Source: Petrolisthes cinctipes (lineage: Eukaryota; Arthropoda; Malacostraca; Decapoda; Porcellanidae). Taken from it: a DNA stretch of 64,000 nt. Both the position numbers and the translations under genes were made by a program. Positions within the stretch are counted from its first letter, which is position 1, and each line of letters begins with the position of its first letter. Below are positions 1-10,771 of the stretch, piece by piece. Under the pieces are notes generated by a model. The model did not search any database. It was not told where the DNA came from and saw only the letters and a program-made list of their open reading frames with translations. The stretch spans positions 2,159,501-2,223,500 of the forward strand of contig JAWQEG010000412.1 of assembly GCA_033782935.1 (NCBI GenBank), given 5' to 3'.

Positions 1-2522
1 TGACGGTGTAGCTGCTCTCCCCTGATAGTGACGTGTATAAATACGGTGTCGTCATCTAGTGGGGCAGAAGAGAAGCTACGGTACCAACATCACCACGAAG
101 CTCCACTGTCTCATCTGGTGCGACACCCAGTAATCTCGGGGCCTCGCAAGAGTCACGGGCTACTGACAGCCTACAGTCCCGAGGTTGAGGTATAGAAAAA
201 AAAAAAAAAAAAAAAAAAACAGGGCACCAGTATTTTTGTTAATCTGGTCTTATATCATGGTATTTTGTGGAGGAATCAAGGCATTTCAACGTACCAAAAG
301 TATTATATGCCCTTAATTAATATAACAAATCTAAATCTACGTTAGCGTCTACATCAGGGGAGCTACAGGGACAAAAAGGCTACTCTCCAATCTTGCGTTT
401 ATTCATTTCTGCTTCTCTTCTCTGTATCCTGATTCCTTTCCTCCTCTTCTCTACCAATCTTCACTCATTTCTATCTCTGATTCGTCTTATTACTCCTCCA
501 CTACACCTGTTATCTGTTGTACCGCCCGATGATACGCACAAATGTTTGTTGACAAGGTCAGTAGTGTTTATTATTGATTTTGGTTGTTGTAACACATAAT
601 TCCCATACTCCGAGGAAGCCCATTTTGCCCTCAGCAATAAGCATGAGTCAACTGCATTCCAACAACTGACAATATGTGTCCAGCTTTCTTCTTCCGGTCC
701 CGGTTATTCAGTTGTGTGTGCATGTGTATAATTAATGCACTAATGCATTGTAGGCTATATACACTAAAAAGACAGAGAGGAGGGACAGCATATACGACGA
801 GAGAAGAAAGAAAGGAGGGTCAGTTGGAAAGGGATCAACTCGGATCAGAAGGGAAGCCAAAACCCTTACAATATTGCCAATAACCAAGCAGACAAAATCC
901 CCCTACACAAAAGGTATTTTTTTCCTTCTGCCACTGTCCCCTCCCATTCCCCTCTCTCCTCGCTCCCTCTCTCTCTCTCTGCAGCTGATCTGTCTACCTT
1001 CCTACATACCCCGACTAATTATGTGCATTGGTGTACATATTGTGGAAACACTGGCTGGTGTAATGGTATGAAGCATGTAGAAACTGGTGTGTGTGTGTGT
1101 GTTGGTATACAGTATACTGAAACTGTGCAATGAGTTCTGGTCTTGGATAACGTGTTGGTGGTGTGTCAAGTTACTGAAGTGTTGATGCAATATGAAGTGT
1201 CGGTAAAATTATGTTGGGAAATATTTAGTGTTCTGAACAGATCAACTTTCTTCTTCAAACGCCATCTCTAACATCGGGTTAAGTTAGGTTAGATCAGGCA
1301 GGAAAGGTTAAGATATGTAGATAGGTCAGGTAGGTTCAGGTTTGGTAAGGTTAGGTTAGATACAGTCATGATCAAAAGTCCTGATTCAAGTAAATAAACT
1401 TGATCCATTTGAGTAAACATTTGCATGTGCATATAGTTAGATAGAGGTAATGCAATAATGTCCTAGTACTCTACCAACTCTATATTTGCCCTTATCCCAG
1501 GTCCTTGTCTGAGAAGGCATACACACTGATGTAATCTTAGAATAATAACTACAGGTAAGGAACTTTAGTTTTTTATTTCCAATGCTATGACCTCAGAAAT
1601 TGATGGCAAATACATCTGAATTTGTTTAGTTTATAGTTCTTTGCTTTTTAGTGTAACTACTCCTCCCTCTTGTGTATTTCCTCCATATGTTGTAGTTTTT
1701 TGGGTAGTACCGTCTCTTCTGTTTATATTAAATTTCGCCGCTCTCTCTCGCAAGTATCAAGTGGCTATCGTAATAAAAACGGGTACTGCAATCAGTAAAT
1801 ATACCTTAAACTTAATATAAATGTGTAGCTGGTCCTCATTAGTATTAAAAAATGTTTTTGAATCATACTATATACAAGTATAGATATATTTTAGCTGAAT
1901 ATGACCTAAAAATGGCATGCATTCAAATTTATTACTTCTAATTTTTGAGGTGGAATTATACACAATTTTGGCAAGGTTTGCAGTGTCGCCATTCACCTAG
2001 ACAGTTATTACATGATGTACTTTTTATACAATACCATAAGAAGAGGAGAAGCTTGATGTACTAATGTTCTTTCATGTAATCCCAACAATTATTTATAAAG
2101 TACGCTTCGTACAAACAGGTAAAAGTGCTTTTATCAAAGGTTATTTCTACACTCGTTGTTGGTAATACAATAGGAGGTGGAGCCTGAACGTCAAGGGGCG
2201 GAGCCTGTTTATACTAGTAGCGACTTCAGGAATATGTGTACGAGAATACCTGATTTAATTCTCATTAATTGTATTATGTTTGTCTGGCCTTTAAGAGATA
2301 ATAATTATTTATATATATATATTTTCGTGTTTGATTCTACATCAAGTAATATAGAACCTAGTTTGTTGCAAGAGGAGATTAATATTTCTTGCTTTAATTC
2401 TTAGTGTTTATTTCTGATAGTTAGACAGTCATTCCCATCTCTCCTCTCTTAACACAGTATAGTCAACACACGTAGAGACATCTTAATCTACCCCTTCATA
2501 ACGAACTGTACAGCATCTAAGA
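1..2522. other. Region downstream of the sulfotransferase gene, no gene seen
   Basis: The first 195 bases followed by a 24-A run at 196-219 look like the 3' end of a retroposed sequence on the plus strand (SINE or LINE tail), of no family I recognise. At about 225-335 is a degenerate hairpin-MITE half (TTTTGTGGAGGAATCAAGGC and flanks) resembling 6310-6425. At 1275-1370 there are degenerate AGGTTAGGTTAG stretches. The rest is AT-rich, with only short chance ORFs. Confidence 0.4.
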
Positions 2523-2683
2523 TTAAGGGGAGATTCTGGTATTGATGAATTGGAAGGCTACTGGTTCCTCCTAACTATGCCAGAAAACAGGCTCCTTAAA
2601 TATACTAATAAGGGATCTGTTCATGGCATAATTCTGAGGAATCAGAGACCTTCAAATTCACCTACGAAAAAATCCACCTTTAA
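2523..2683. mobile_element. TTAA-flanked hairpin MITE
   Basis: Bounded by TTAA at both ends, beginning GGGGAGATTCTGG and ending in a degenerate complement. The centre holds the family hallmark CTCCTAACTATGCCAGAAAA and its inverted partner. The TTAA duplication suggests mobilisation by a piggyBac-type transposase. This is one of several copies in the window (32106, 36914, 37209, 38442, 61913). Confidence 0.65.
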
Positions 2684-2812
2684 GGACCCTGTGATCGTGT
2701 ATAAAAATTGGAGGCTCCTCCTGACTATGCCATGAAACACAATCCTTTCCAATTGCTGGTGTTTCATGGCCATATTTGAAGAACTCATATACTTCAAATT
2801 ACACAGGGTCCC
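2684..2812. mobile_element. GGACCCTGTG-terminated hairpin MITE
   Basis: Starts GGACCCTGTGATCGTG and ends CACAGGGTCC, with an internal inverted pair around ACTATGCCATGAAACAC and GTGTTTCATGGC. It directly abuts the TTAA MITE at 2683. The same pair in the same order occurs at 61913-62210. A better-preserved copy is at 59811-59955. Confidence 0.65.
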
Positions 2813-2821
2813 TCAAGGTGT

Positions 2822-5800
2822 CTCCAAGTTCAAGTTCAAGTTCAAGTTTTAGGGTCCCGCAGAGGGCCGCTCATGGGCGCCATAATATGCGGGAGTTGTG
2901 CGGGGGATTTAGGGATCCAGGGCAGGATTAGGAAGAGGATTAGGATAAGGGTGGATTGGGTCAGGGACTGTGGGTTGAGGATTAGGATTGGGGAGGTAAT
3001 GATTGGTGATCCTATTTCTAAACGTGTCAAGAGTGGGGCTATTAACTACGTGAGATGGGAGATGATTCCACTCTTGGATGCTGCGGGGAAAGAATGAGTG
3101 CCTAAATATATCAGTGCTTGTCTGGTATGTATGGTATTTTAAGTTGTGGCTGCCTCTAGTAGATCGTATACTTGTAGGGTGTAGATATGTGTCTTTGTCT
3201 ATGTCAACTAACTTGTTTGTGATTTTGTATATCATCTGTTGTCTGTGTATCTGTCTTCGTGTTACTAATGGGTCTAGTTTTGTGTCTTTAAGCAAAGTGA
3301 CTGATGTAGTGTGTCTGTAATCACGTCTGGCCCATCTTGCAGTCTTGTTTTGTATGGACTCTAATTTATTGATATTATTGTAAGTGTGTGGGTCCCAGAC
3401 GGTGTCGCAATAATCTAAATGTGGCCGAACGAAAGTGTTATATGGAATAATTTTTGTGTCTGTGTTACACCTGCTGAGGTTCCTGCGCAAGAACCCCAGG
3501 ACCCTACTAGCTTTAGCCCTGATGCTACCTATGTGTGTGTTCCACCTCATGTCCGCTGAGATGTGGACGCCCAAGTATTTGTGGGAAGTGACTGTGTTGA
3601 GGTTGGTGTTGTGTAATTGGTATGTATATGGAATGACAATATGGGCACGGGTAAAACGGATGTGATGGCATTTGTCTGGCCTAAATGTCATCTGCCACTT
3701 GACTTCCCAGTCTTCAAGTGCAGTTAGGTCGTCCTGTAGTCGAAGGCAGTCATTCCTATCTTTAATTGGTCTGTAAACTAAGCTATCGTCTGCAAAGAGT
3801 CTAGTGGTAGAGGAAAGTGAAAGTGGGAGGTCATTAATGTATGAAAGGAAGAGAAGGGGACCCAGGACAGTGCCCTGGGGTACCCCAGAGGTCACAGGAA
3901 CAGATGGAGACTGACTACCGTCAAGAACTACACGTTGCTTTCTGGTAGTCAAGAACGTTCTAATCCAGTGAAGAATTTGTCCCTGTATGCCATAGAATTC
4001 TAATTTGTGTAGTAGTCTTTGGTGAGGGACTTTGTCGAAGGCTTTGGCAAAGTCTAATACTATGGCGTCAACCTGTCTAATTTTTGTGTCATTGAGGGAC
4101 TGCAAGATGTCATGAGTAGTTACCAGTAGCTGCGTCTCACACGAGCGTTTAGGCCGAAAACCGTGTTGATTGTCAGTCAGTATGTTTTGCCTATCAAAGT
4201 GGTCCATTATGTGTCTATGAATAATGTGTTCTAAAATTTTGCAGGGGACTAAGGTAAGTGAAATAGGTCTATAATTAATGGGAAGGGTTCTGTCTCCGGA
4301 TTTAAAAATTGGGGTCACATTTGCCAAAAGCCAGTCTTGAGGGAGTTCACCGGTCTGTAAAGTCTGTGAGAATATAACCTGCAGGACAGGGGCAAGAACG
4401 CTAACGTTAGTCCTCAATATCCTGCAGGGTATATTGTCTGGTCCAGTCGCTTTGTGTATGTCTACCTCAGATAAGAGTTTCTCAATTCCTTGGGTGTTTA
4501 TATGAATGGGAGGAATAGGTGGGTGTGATGGTGTTGGCATGTCTGGTAAGTGTTCATGTTCATGGGTAAAAACGGACTAGAATTGTGTGTTAAGGGCGTT
4601 GGCTTTGTCTTGTGGGTGTGTAAACAAGGAATTGTTCTGTAGTAATGTTGTAATACCGGTCGAGTCTTGTTTGCGTGCTTTAAAAAAACTGAAGAATTTT
4701 TTGTGGTTTTGTGTGTTGTCTGCGAGGAAAGTGGATGTGTATTTAGTTTCTGCTTGTTTAGTTTCTTTCTGTAGTGTTTTCTGTATATTTTTGTATTCTA
4801 ACCAGTATTCTGTATCGTTGTATCGTTTTGCTCTGTTGTATGCCTTTACCTTGTTTCTGTGTAGTCTCTTTAATTGTCTATTGTACCATGGTAATGACCG
4901 GTTATGTGTGATGGTTTTCGTGGGTATATGCTTGTCCATTGTGTCACGTATAAAGTCACGAAGTCTGGTCCAGTTTGTTTCCACAGAGCTGGCCATTGGG
5001 TCTGAGTCAGGGAACGAGTCACAAATTTCAACTAAGTCTTGGGTAATGCCATCCATGTCAGCTCTGTTGTACATGTAAATTGTCCTGGGTAATTGTTTTT
5101 GTGTTGTTGGCTTGATGTTTGCGTCAATGAGTACCATCTCATGGTCACTAAGACCAGGTAGTACTCGTGTCCGTGTAATTAAGGAAATGTTGTTTGTGAG
5201 AAATAAGTCTAGTATGTTGGATGTGACCCCGTGTCTTATGTTAAGATTATGTCTTTCTACACTGACTTGTGTGCGTGTTGGTTCGAGTACTGTTTGGGTA
5301 AGTGAGTGGGTGTTAATGATGTCAATGAAATTTTCATGTAAGAGTTTCCTATCAGTCTGTAATAGTAAGTCGCCTTCATGGGTGGGATTGTCCAGTGTCG
5401 CCTGTGCTGTCCAGTTTATGTCGGGAAGGTTAAAGTCACCAGCCAACCATATATTTTTGGAGGAGTCAATTTTAGATAAACAATCGTCAAGGGTCTGCAG
5501 GTATTCTAAGTTTGAATTTGGGGGACGATAATATGATCCTATAATAAGTGTCCTGCTGCCCTGTATCTGTATTTTAGTCCATATAATTTCAGAGTCCGCT
5601 TTCAGTTCGGTGGCTGGGGTCGCAACTAGTCCTGGCTTTGTCGCAATTAGGACTCCACCATGTTTATCGTCTATTCTGTCCTTCCTGTGTAGGGTCATAT
5701 TATAGGGACTGTCCGTCGGGAAGATTTCACTGTCCTGGATGTCAGGTGTGAGCCAGGTCTCTGTCCCTATAATAATGTCGGGGTCATAGGTCTGGAGGGT

Positions 5801-6006
5801 TTGGTGAAAGGCGGCTCTTTTGTTTATGATGCTGCGGAAGTTGATGACTAGGGTACGGAGGGAAGACAGTTTTTTATGGGTGATGGAGTCGAGTGTTGTG
5901 TTGGTGGTAGAATGAGGTGTGAGGATAGATGATCTATTGGGGATGGTGATTGGTGTTATGGAGAATGAACATGTACTATGGAGAGTCTGGTTAGGTGTAG
6001 AATGGT
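2822..6006 (-). mobile_element. CR1/L2-like LINE, 5'-truncated copy
   Basis: Non-LTR retrotransposon read on the minus strand. It has an endonuclease domain, a reverse transcriptase domain and a short 3' UTR that ends in a hexameric AACTTG-type tail at about 2826-2848, a CR1-like ending. The sequence matches the element entering at 63.4 kb up to about 6006 and then diverges, which marks 5' truncation. It lies just downstream of the sulfotransferase stop, in the same orientation. No target duplication was found. Confidence 0.85.
2909..5872 (-). pseudogene. LINE ORF2 (endonuclease plus reverse transcriptase), one nonsense codon
   Basis: One open frame of nearly 1,000 codons interrupted only by TAG at 4577-4579, apparently from CAG inside a QFQSVFTHE-like stretch. 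Upstream part: apurinic-type endonuclease with INFRSIIN, IIIGTETWL, GSYYRPPNSN, LAGDFNLPDINW and GLSDHEMVLI. Downstream part: reverse transcriptase with FKSGDRTLPINYRPISL, DFAKAFDKVPH, GVPQGTVLGPLLF and the catalytic FADDSLVY, then the thumb and the WNHLP C-terminal segment. The frame continues upstream of the ATG at 5698 to about 6010. With a single disabling mutation the insertion looks fairly young. Clade placement (CR1/L2 rather than Jockey) rests on motif style and tail. Confidence 0.85.
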
Positions 6007-6136
6007 AAATGAACTACATGTCGTGAATAAGCAAGAGGAGAACTAAAGATTTTGACACCACCAAACACAGCACAATAATATATGGAAAACTGCCACTTAC
6101 ACCTGCAAATCAAATCCTATACTAACAGTACATAAT

Positions 6137-6419
6137 ATGGAGCATATCTATTGTTTTATCATAATAAACCGTGTGTTAAACTGGACCCTGTCTGTTGCCT
6201 TGGAATCTGTTGGGTTATTACAGTATGTCACTCTTCCCTGCCAGTTAAGCTTGCGGGAGATCAGTGTTGGTAAATCTAGAGCAGTTGATACCTCCAAATC
6301 ATTACAAGCAACAAGAGGCTACCAATATTTTTGTCCATCTGGTCCTGTTTTTTTGCCATATATACTTTGGAGGAATCAAAGCACTCCAATGTACCAACAG
6401 TGTATAATTACTCCCTTTA
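6137..6419. other. 3' flank of sulfotransferase gene, MITE-like
   Basis: Contains a degenerate hairpin with TTTGGAGGAATCAAAGCA at about 6369, plus CTACCAATATTTTTGTCCAT, both also found at 220-330. No ORF of interest. Candidate 3' UTR. Confidence 0.35.
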
Positions 6420-6559
6420 TTAATGAACTGGTGAAGGAGTAGAGTTCAAATGGTACCTAAAGGCCGCCTGTTTAGCCACCTCGCCTCCTGATGTCTCCCA
6501 CACCTTAAATTTGGCCTCCAGTTCAGGGGTGAAGTGGCTCACCCAGTCCCCTGTGGTAC
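6420..6559 (-). CDS. Sulfotransferase (SULT1-like), last exon
   Basis: Terminal exon, 25.7 kb from exon 5. The acceptor is GATTTTACAG at 6560. The phase-1 G of exon 5 plus GT gives Gly, producing RKG|TTGDWVSHFT, the C-terminal PAPS motif of sulfotransferases, then PELEAKFKVWE and a stop at 6422-6420. The usual Lys or Arg after GDW is Val here. Exons 1 to 6 sum to about 325 residues, normal for the family. The stop codon runs into a TAATAAA sequence that could serve as polyadenylation signal. The 3' flank looks like a degenerate hairpin MITE, so the end of the transcript may be transposon-derived. Confidence 0.88.
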
Positions 6560-6901
6560 CTGTAAAATCAGAGAACAAATTGTTGCTGTACAGTTACGCT
6601 AGGAAGTGTCTTCATATTTTTCAAAAAGATTTGGACACAATAATCAGTGTTTTATAAAATATTTTCCATGGTTATATATGTCACACTCGCTTGTAGTCGT
6701 CCCAACGAGTAATGAGCTCTCGGGCGAGGCAGGTGGTTAATGCTGATTAGCCAAATCTCAAAGCCATAAACAACAAATGTTCACATTGAAGACTCTTAAT
6801 ATATTTAGCATCAGATACTCCTTATAAATTTGTTAGTATAATTTTGTGCTGTTAAGAATTAATTTGTTTTATATAAAAACAATATGTCTATATATACTGT
6901 A

Positions 6902-8350
6902 CAGTGGAAGAGAAAAAGGCTGACCGGGTAGATAGCCGGCCAGGTTTTTATTCCATAATTGGCACCATCCTCCTAACGGACAAAAAAATGCCCGGGGTGA
7001 AATTGTCTACATGGCACCTCTCCTTTAAAGCTCGCTCATCAGTTTGAAGTACGGTATCCATAAGTAGTGTAGCTCAGTGGTAATAAAGACAGCTTAAGAG
7101 GGTGTTAGTTGCGAGTGACCGCTCTCCATTGTCACTACTTCCGCTGTGATTTAATCTCATATAACTGTGTGTGGCAAACTTACCTAATGAGTGGGAAGGC
7201 CCTTGATCGTGATACGAGGGTTAGGGTGATCCAATGTCATCAGTTAGGCCTTCAAACAAAAGATATAGTGAAAGAAACAGGCGTTAGTGAAAAAAGTATT
7301 CGTCGCTTGGTAGCAAAGTTTAAGGCATCCCCTAGTGCTGGTGTACCCACCCCCTCAAAAAGTACTGGGAGACCAACGAAAATAAGTGAAACTTCGCTCA
7401 GACTTATGAGACGGTCAGTGGACATTACTCCTACCCTTACAGCACGAAAACTTAAAGAAGAAAATCCCCAACTGCTTGGTAAAGTGACTGTTAGGACAGT
7501 GTCTGGAGCTTTGCACAGTCGTCTTGGTTACACGAAAGTTTCTGCGCGTCGTAAGCCAGCTTTAAATGAAAAACAAAGGAAAAGTCGTAAAGCATTTGCT
7601 AAGAAATACTTGAACTGGCCCTTAGAAAAGTGGCGCAGTGTCCTCTGGACTGACGAATCTTCATTCTTAGTGAGTGACAACAAGGGAAAGAAGGTGCGGG
7701 TGAGGAAGGGAATTGATAGGGATGATTCCAAGTATTGCGCCCTTACTGTAAAACATCCTGCATCACTAATGGTATGGGGTGGCTTTGGGTATGGGGGTAA
7801 AGGGCCATTAGTAATACTTCCGAAGAATGTCATGGTTAACCAGCAAGTGTATCTAAAGATCTTAGAAGACAACTTAGGTGAGTGTTTTGCAAACAGTGGT
7901 GCTGAGATTTTGCAGCAGGACGGGGCTCCAGCACACAGAGCAAACTCGGTTAAAAAATGGCTTCAGGAAAACGAGATTGATTATATAACTGACTGGCCAA
8001 GCAATAGTCCTGACATCAATCCTATTGAAAATCTTTAGGGCATATTGAAGAGGGAGTTGAGGGAAAAAGACACCTCTACAGTGGAAAAATTAGAGACGGA
8101 GTTGCGTGCCGCCTGGGATAGAATTCCCAACACTACACTGCAGAATCTGGCCGATTCAGTTCCAACACGACTTACAAAAATTAGGAAAACTGGTTTATCT
8201 TCACATAAGTAGTTAAATGTTGGTGAGTATTTCATTATGTTGTTATGATCTTTGTGAATCGTTTGGGGTTGAGGGAGGGCGAGAGAGCAAGCATGCTTAC
8301 TGGGGTGGGGTGGGGGAGGGCAACCCGGCCAGCCTTTTTTTCTTCTACTG
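6902..8350 (+). mobile_element. Tc1/mariner element, DD35E type, full length
   Basis: A 1.45-kb DNA transposon with both ends present. The left end CAGTGGAAGAGAAAAAGGCT is matched by the inverted right end CAGTAGAAGAAAAAAAGGCT, and the repeats continue about 28 bp to CCGGGT. TA dinucleotides at 6900-6901 and 8351-8352 are the expected duplicated target. One transposase gene fills the centre. It lies in the last intron of the sulfotransferase gene, in the antisense orientation. Confidence 0.92.
7187..8212 (+). pseudogene. Tc1-like transposase with one premature stop
   Basis: A 342-codon gene broken by one TAG at 8036-8038, at the Trp of the NPIENLWG motif (TGG to TAG). The N-terminus holds a helix-turn-helix pair (LGLQTKDIVKETGVSEKSIR) and a GRP hinge (STGRPTK). 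The catalytic core has LWTDESSF, QQDGAPAH and SPDINPIEN. Counting residues between the second Asp and the Glu gives 35, one more than Tc1 or Sleeping Beauty (34). After the stop the frame runs on to KTGLSSHK and TAG at 8210. The ATG at 7187 starts MSGKALDRDTRVRV, a normal N-terminus for the family. Confidence 0.9.
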
Positions 8351-8352
8351 TA

Positions 8353-9235
8353 CACAACGTTGCCATTATTTGGTTGGTGATATAGGGTGCCGCCAGGCAC
8401 TGCGGGGTGAAGGACACATCACTGGGTCAGACTGCCTCAAGCAACCACCATGGAAGTTCAGAGTCCCAGCCACTCCCCTGTTCTACACAACCAAGCCAAG
8501 TAAATGCTATTTAACATAAATCGGTACATTTTACTAGAGAAGGCCACTGGAGCACCCTTAGTAGATCCTGCTAAAGCTCTCTCACGCACTGCACAATCTA
8601 CCAAAGTCTCTGAGTCTACAGTGAAGCGATTAGGGAACCTCTAGTCACTCTAGTGGCAAATAAAAGAAAATAAAAGAAAATAAAAAAATTATGTAAACCT
8701 TGTTGAAATCGGGAATGACAGCTTTCCATTAAACGTCTCGTATCTCTCTTATATTTATATTTATCTAAAAATCTGATGTCACTGTCATGTTCACAAGAAA
8801 TTTTTTTACGAGAATGAATGTTATATTTAAGTATTAATGCTATTGATTCGGCAAAAACACAATTCGATGCAAAAAGTGGTATAAACATTTCCAAACTGTG
8901 TTTTGATTTAAACTCGCGAAAATATTTTTTCTTTGGACAGTATGTTTTGGATGCAGAGTTGAAATTGATTAATGGTGTAAATGAAAATATGAATAACCTA
9001 TGTAATAGTCTAGCTACAAGTAAATTATTAGAGGTATGTCGCCTTCCAAGTGCAGAGTTAGTGTCTGGCTGCTTGCAGAGGTAAGGCCAGAGTCATAGCA
9101 GCCAATCAGAGAGCTCCATTCATACCTGGGTCTAGGCTCACCCTCGACTTGGACGCAGCTGCTGGACAAGTCTGAATGAACTACAAACCTTTTTTCATTT
9201 ACTATAATTAATCATGGATAAATTTTAGGATATTG
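8353..9235. other. Intronic stretch, possible Penelope-like remnant
   Basis: No intact gene. On the minus strand, about 8690-8890 reads ILKYNIHSRKKISCEHDSDI then KRDTRRLMESCHSRF. This has the His-Asp then RR-x-x-E-x-x-H spacing of the GIY-YIG tail of Penelope-like elements. The match is weak and short. Confidence 0.25.
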
Positions 9236-9605
9236 ATACTGATACAAATACAGATACTCATATAGATACTGATACAGAGAGTCTAACTGATACAGATACT
9301 CTAACTAATACTAATATTGATACAGACACTGATACACATACTCTAACTAATACTAATCCACATACTCTAATACTAATACTGATACAGACACTGATACACA
9401 TACTCTAACTAATACTGATACACATACTCTAATACTAATACTGATACAGACACTGATACACATACTCTTAACTAATACTAATACACATACTCTAACTAAT
9501 ACTAATACTGATACACATACTCTAACTAATACTAATACTGATACACATACTCTAACTAATACTAATACTGATACAGACACTGATACACATACTCTAATTG
9601 ATACT
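9236..9605. repeat. GATACW/ACTAAT hexamer-based minisatellite
   Basis: About 370 bp built from GATACA, GATACT and CTAACTAATACT blocks, arranged in higher-order units of about 30-60 bp (for example GATACACATACTCTAACTAA). Its ORFs (Val/Ser/Leu repeats) are artefacts of the repeat. Confidence 0.9.
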
Positions 9606-10009
9606 GATATTATTTTTGTGCCTTGTTTTGAATAACAAGCAACATCTTATGATAAAATAAGGAAAACAAATACTCTTTCCTGACCGAAAGTAACTAATTT
9701 TTGCGACAACATTAAATTGATGTCGCGACTGTACAGTTGTGGACATATGAAACCAACACACGTGATTACAACGGACCACTCGTTGAACATATTATAGTGT
9801 AGGACATTGAAGATGGGGAAGTTTCGCCAAGCAGACCTGGCAACACTGCTGCTCATTCACTCTTCCCCCATGCTACGTCACAGCCATACCTCCCATCCCT
9901 CCCTTATATACTCCCTCCACACGATGCGCGTGCTCCGACATGTTACTCATTAAACATTGGTTGTAAATAGTGAGTCAGTAGCAGCTAGTAGTAAATCAGA
10001 AGAAGGTAC
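9606..10009. other. Intronic stretch, nothing recognised
   Basis: Unique-looking sequence without an ORF, RNA or repeat signature that I can name. Confidence 0.5.
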
Positions 10010-10092
10010 TTAACGTGTGTGTGTGTGTAGTAAATTAGAAGATGGTAGGCGACTTAATGTGTGTGTGTAGTAAATTAGAGGATGGTACAGTA
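10010..10092. repeat. TG-rich minisatellite, first cluster
   Basis: Two units of GTGTGTGTAGTAAATTAGAAGATGGTA followed by CTTAATG. The same unit recurs at 20904-20965, 21315-21720 and 25195-25485. Transposon insertions therefore seem to have split one array. Confidence 0.8.
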
Positions 10093-10384
10093 TTTCTGGG
10101 AGATTCTCTTGGTGGTAAACTGGGGCCGGATACTCAAAACAATTTAGGAATTCCTAACTTCCCCAGTCGAGCTAGGAACTCATACTCAAAGCAATATCGA
10201 CACTGTGGGACGCCATTTTTATTGTTCCTAAATCGGTTGGATTTAGGAAGACCCCCAAGGCCTTCTAAGTGAGTTAGGAACTCCGTCACCGTAGAAAAGT
10301 TGTGAAAATTGATAGCGCGACACTTGAAGTCACCAACACAAACGTGTTATTTTGTTGTTGTTGGAGAGGCAAGAGAGTGAAGTG

Positions 10385-10771
10385 ATGGAACTTTGGTTTG
10401 CCTACGAAAATAGGCGTCAGCTAAGGCGTGAGAGAGTCTACAAGGATATGCTAGACCCTCTACATCATAGTGATGAACACTGGCTGCGCTACTATAGATT
10501 TCCTCGGCATGAAATAATACATTTGTGCCAGGAACTGGAACCACACGTTGCTCGACCCACTAGAAGGTCTCATGCGATACCAACACGTACTCAAGTGCTA
10601 GTGACTCTGCGATTGTTGGCGAGTGGGACCTTCCAAAGTGTAATTGGGGATACAGCAGGAGTGACACAAGCAAGTGTGAGCAGAGTGGTGAACTCAATGG
10701 TGCATATATTATCAGAAAAAGCAATGTTTTCTCATGAAAAGGATTCTTTTTGCAGTTGTCTCACTGTGTAG
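10385..10771 (+). pseudogene. HARBI1-like transposase, N-terminal part only
   Basis: A 128-codon frame from the ATG at 10385. It matches the start of Harbinger nucleases: RVYKDMLDPLHHSDEHWLRY, FPRHEIIHLCQELEP, then a helix-turn-helix reading VLVTLRLLASGTFQSVIGD and GVTQASVSRVV. The DDE nuclease domain that should follow is absent, with only AT-rich sequence after 10771. An intron after about 10730 is possible, but no downstream exon was found before the next insertion. Confident as family, broken as gene. Confidence 0.8.

Noticed and set aside
4587..5531. Plus-strand ORFs rich in Cys, Val and Leu
   Set aside because: Antisense shadows of the minus-strand LINE endonuclease.
7060..7095. AGTGTAGCTCAGTGGTAATA, a tRNA A-box look-alike
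   Set aside because: No B box, no anticodon arm, and it lies inside the 5' region of the Tc1 element.
9353..9580. Ser/Val/Leu repeat ORF
   Set aside because: Translation of the GATAC-type minisatellite.
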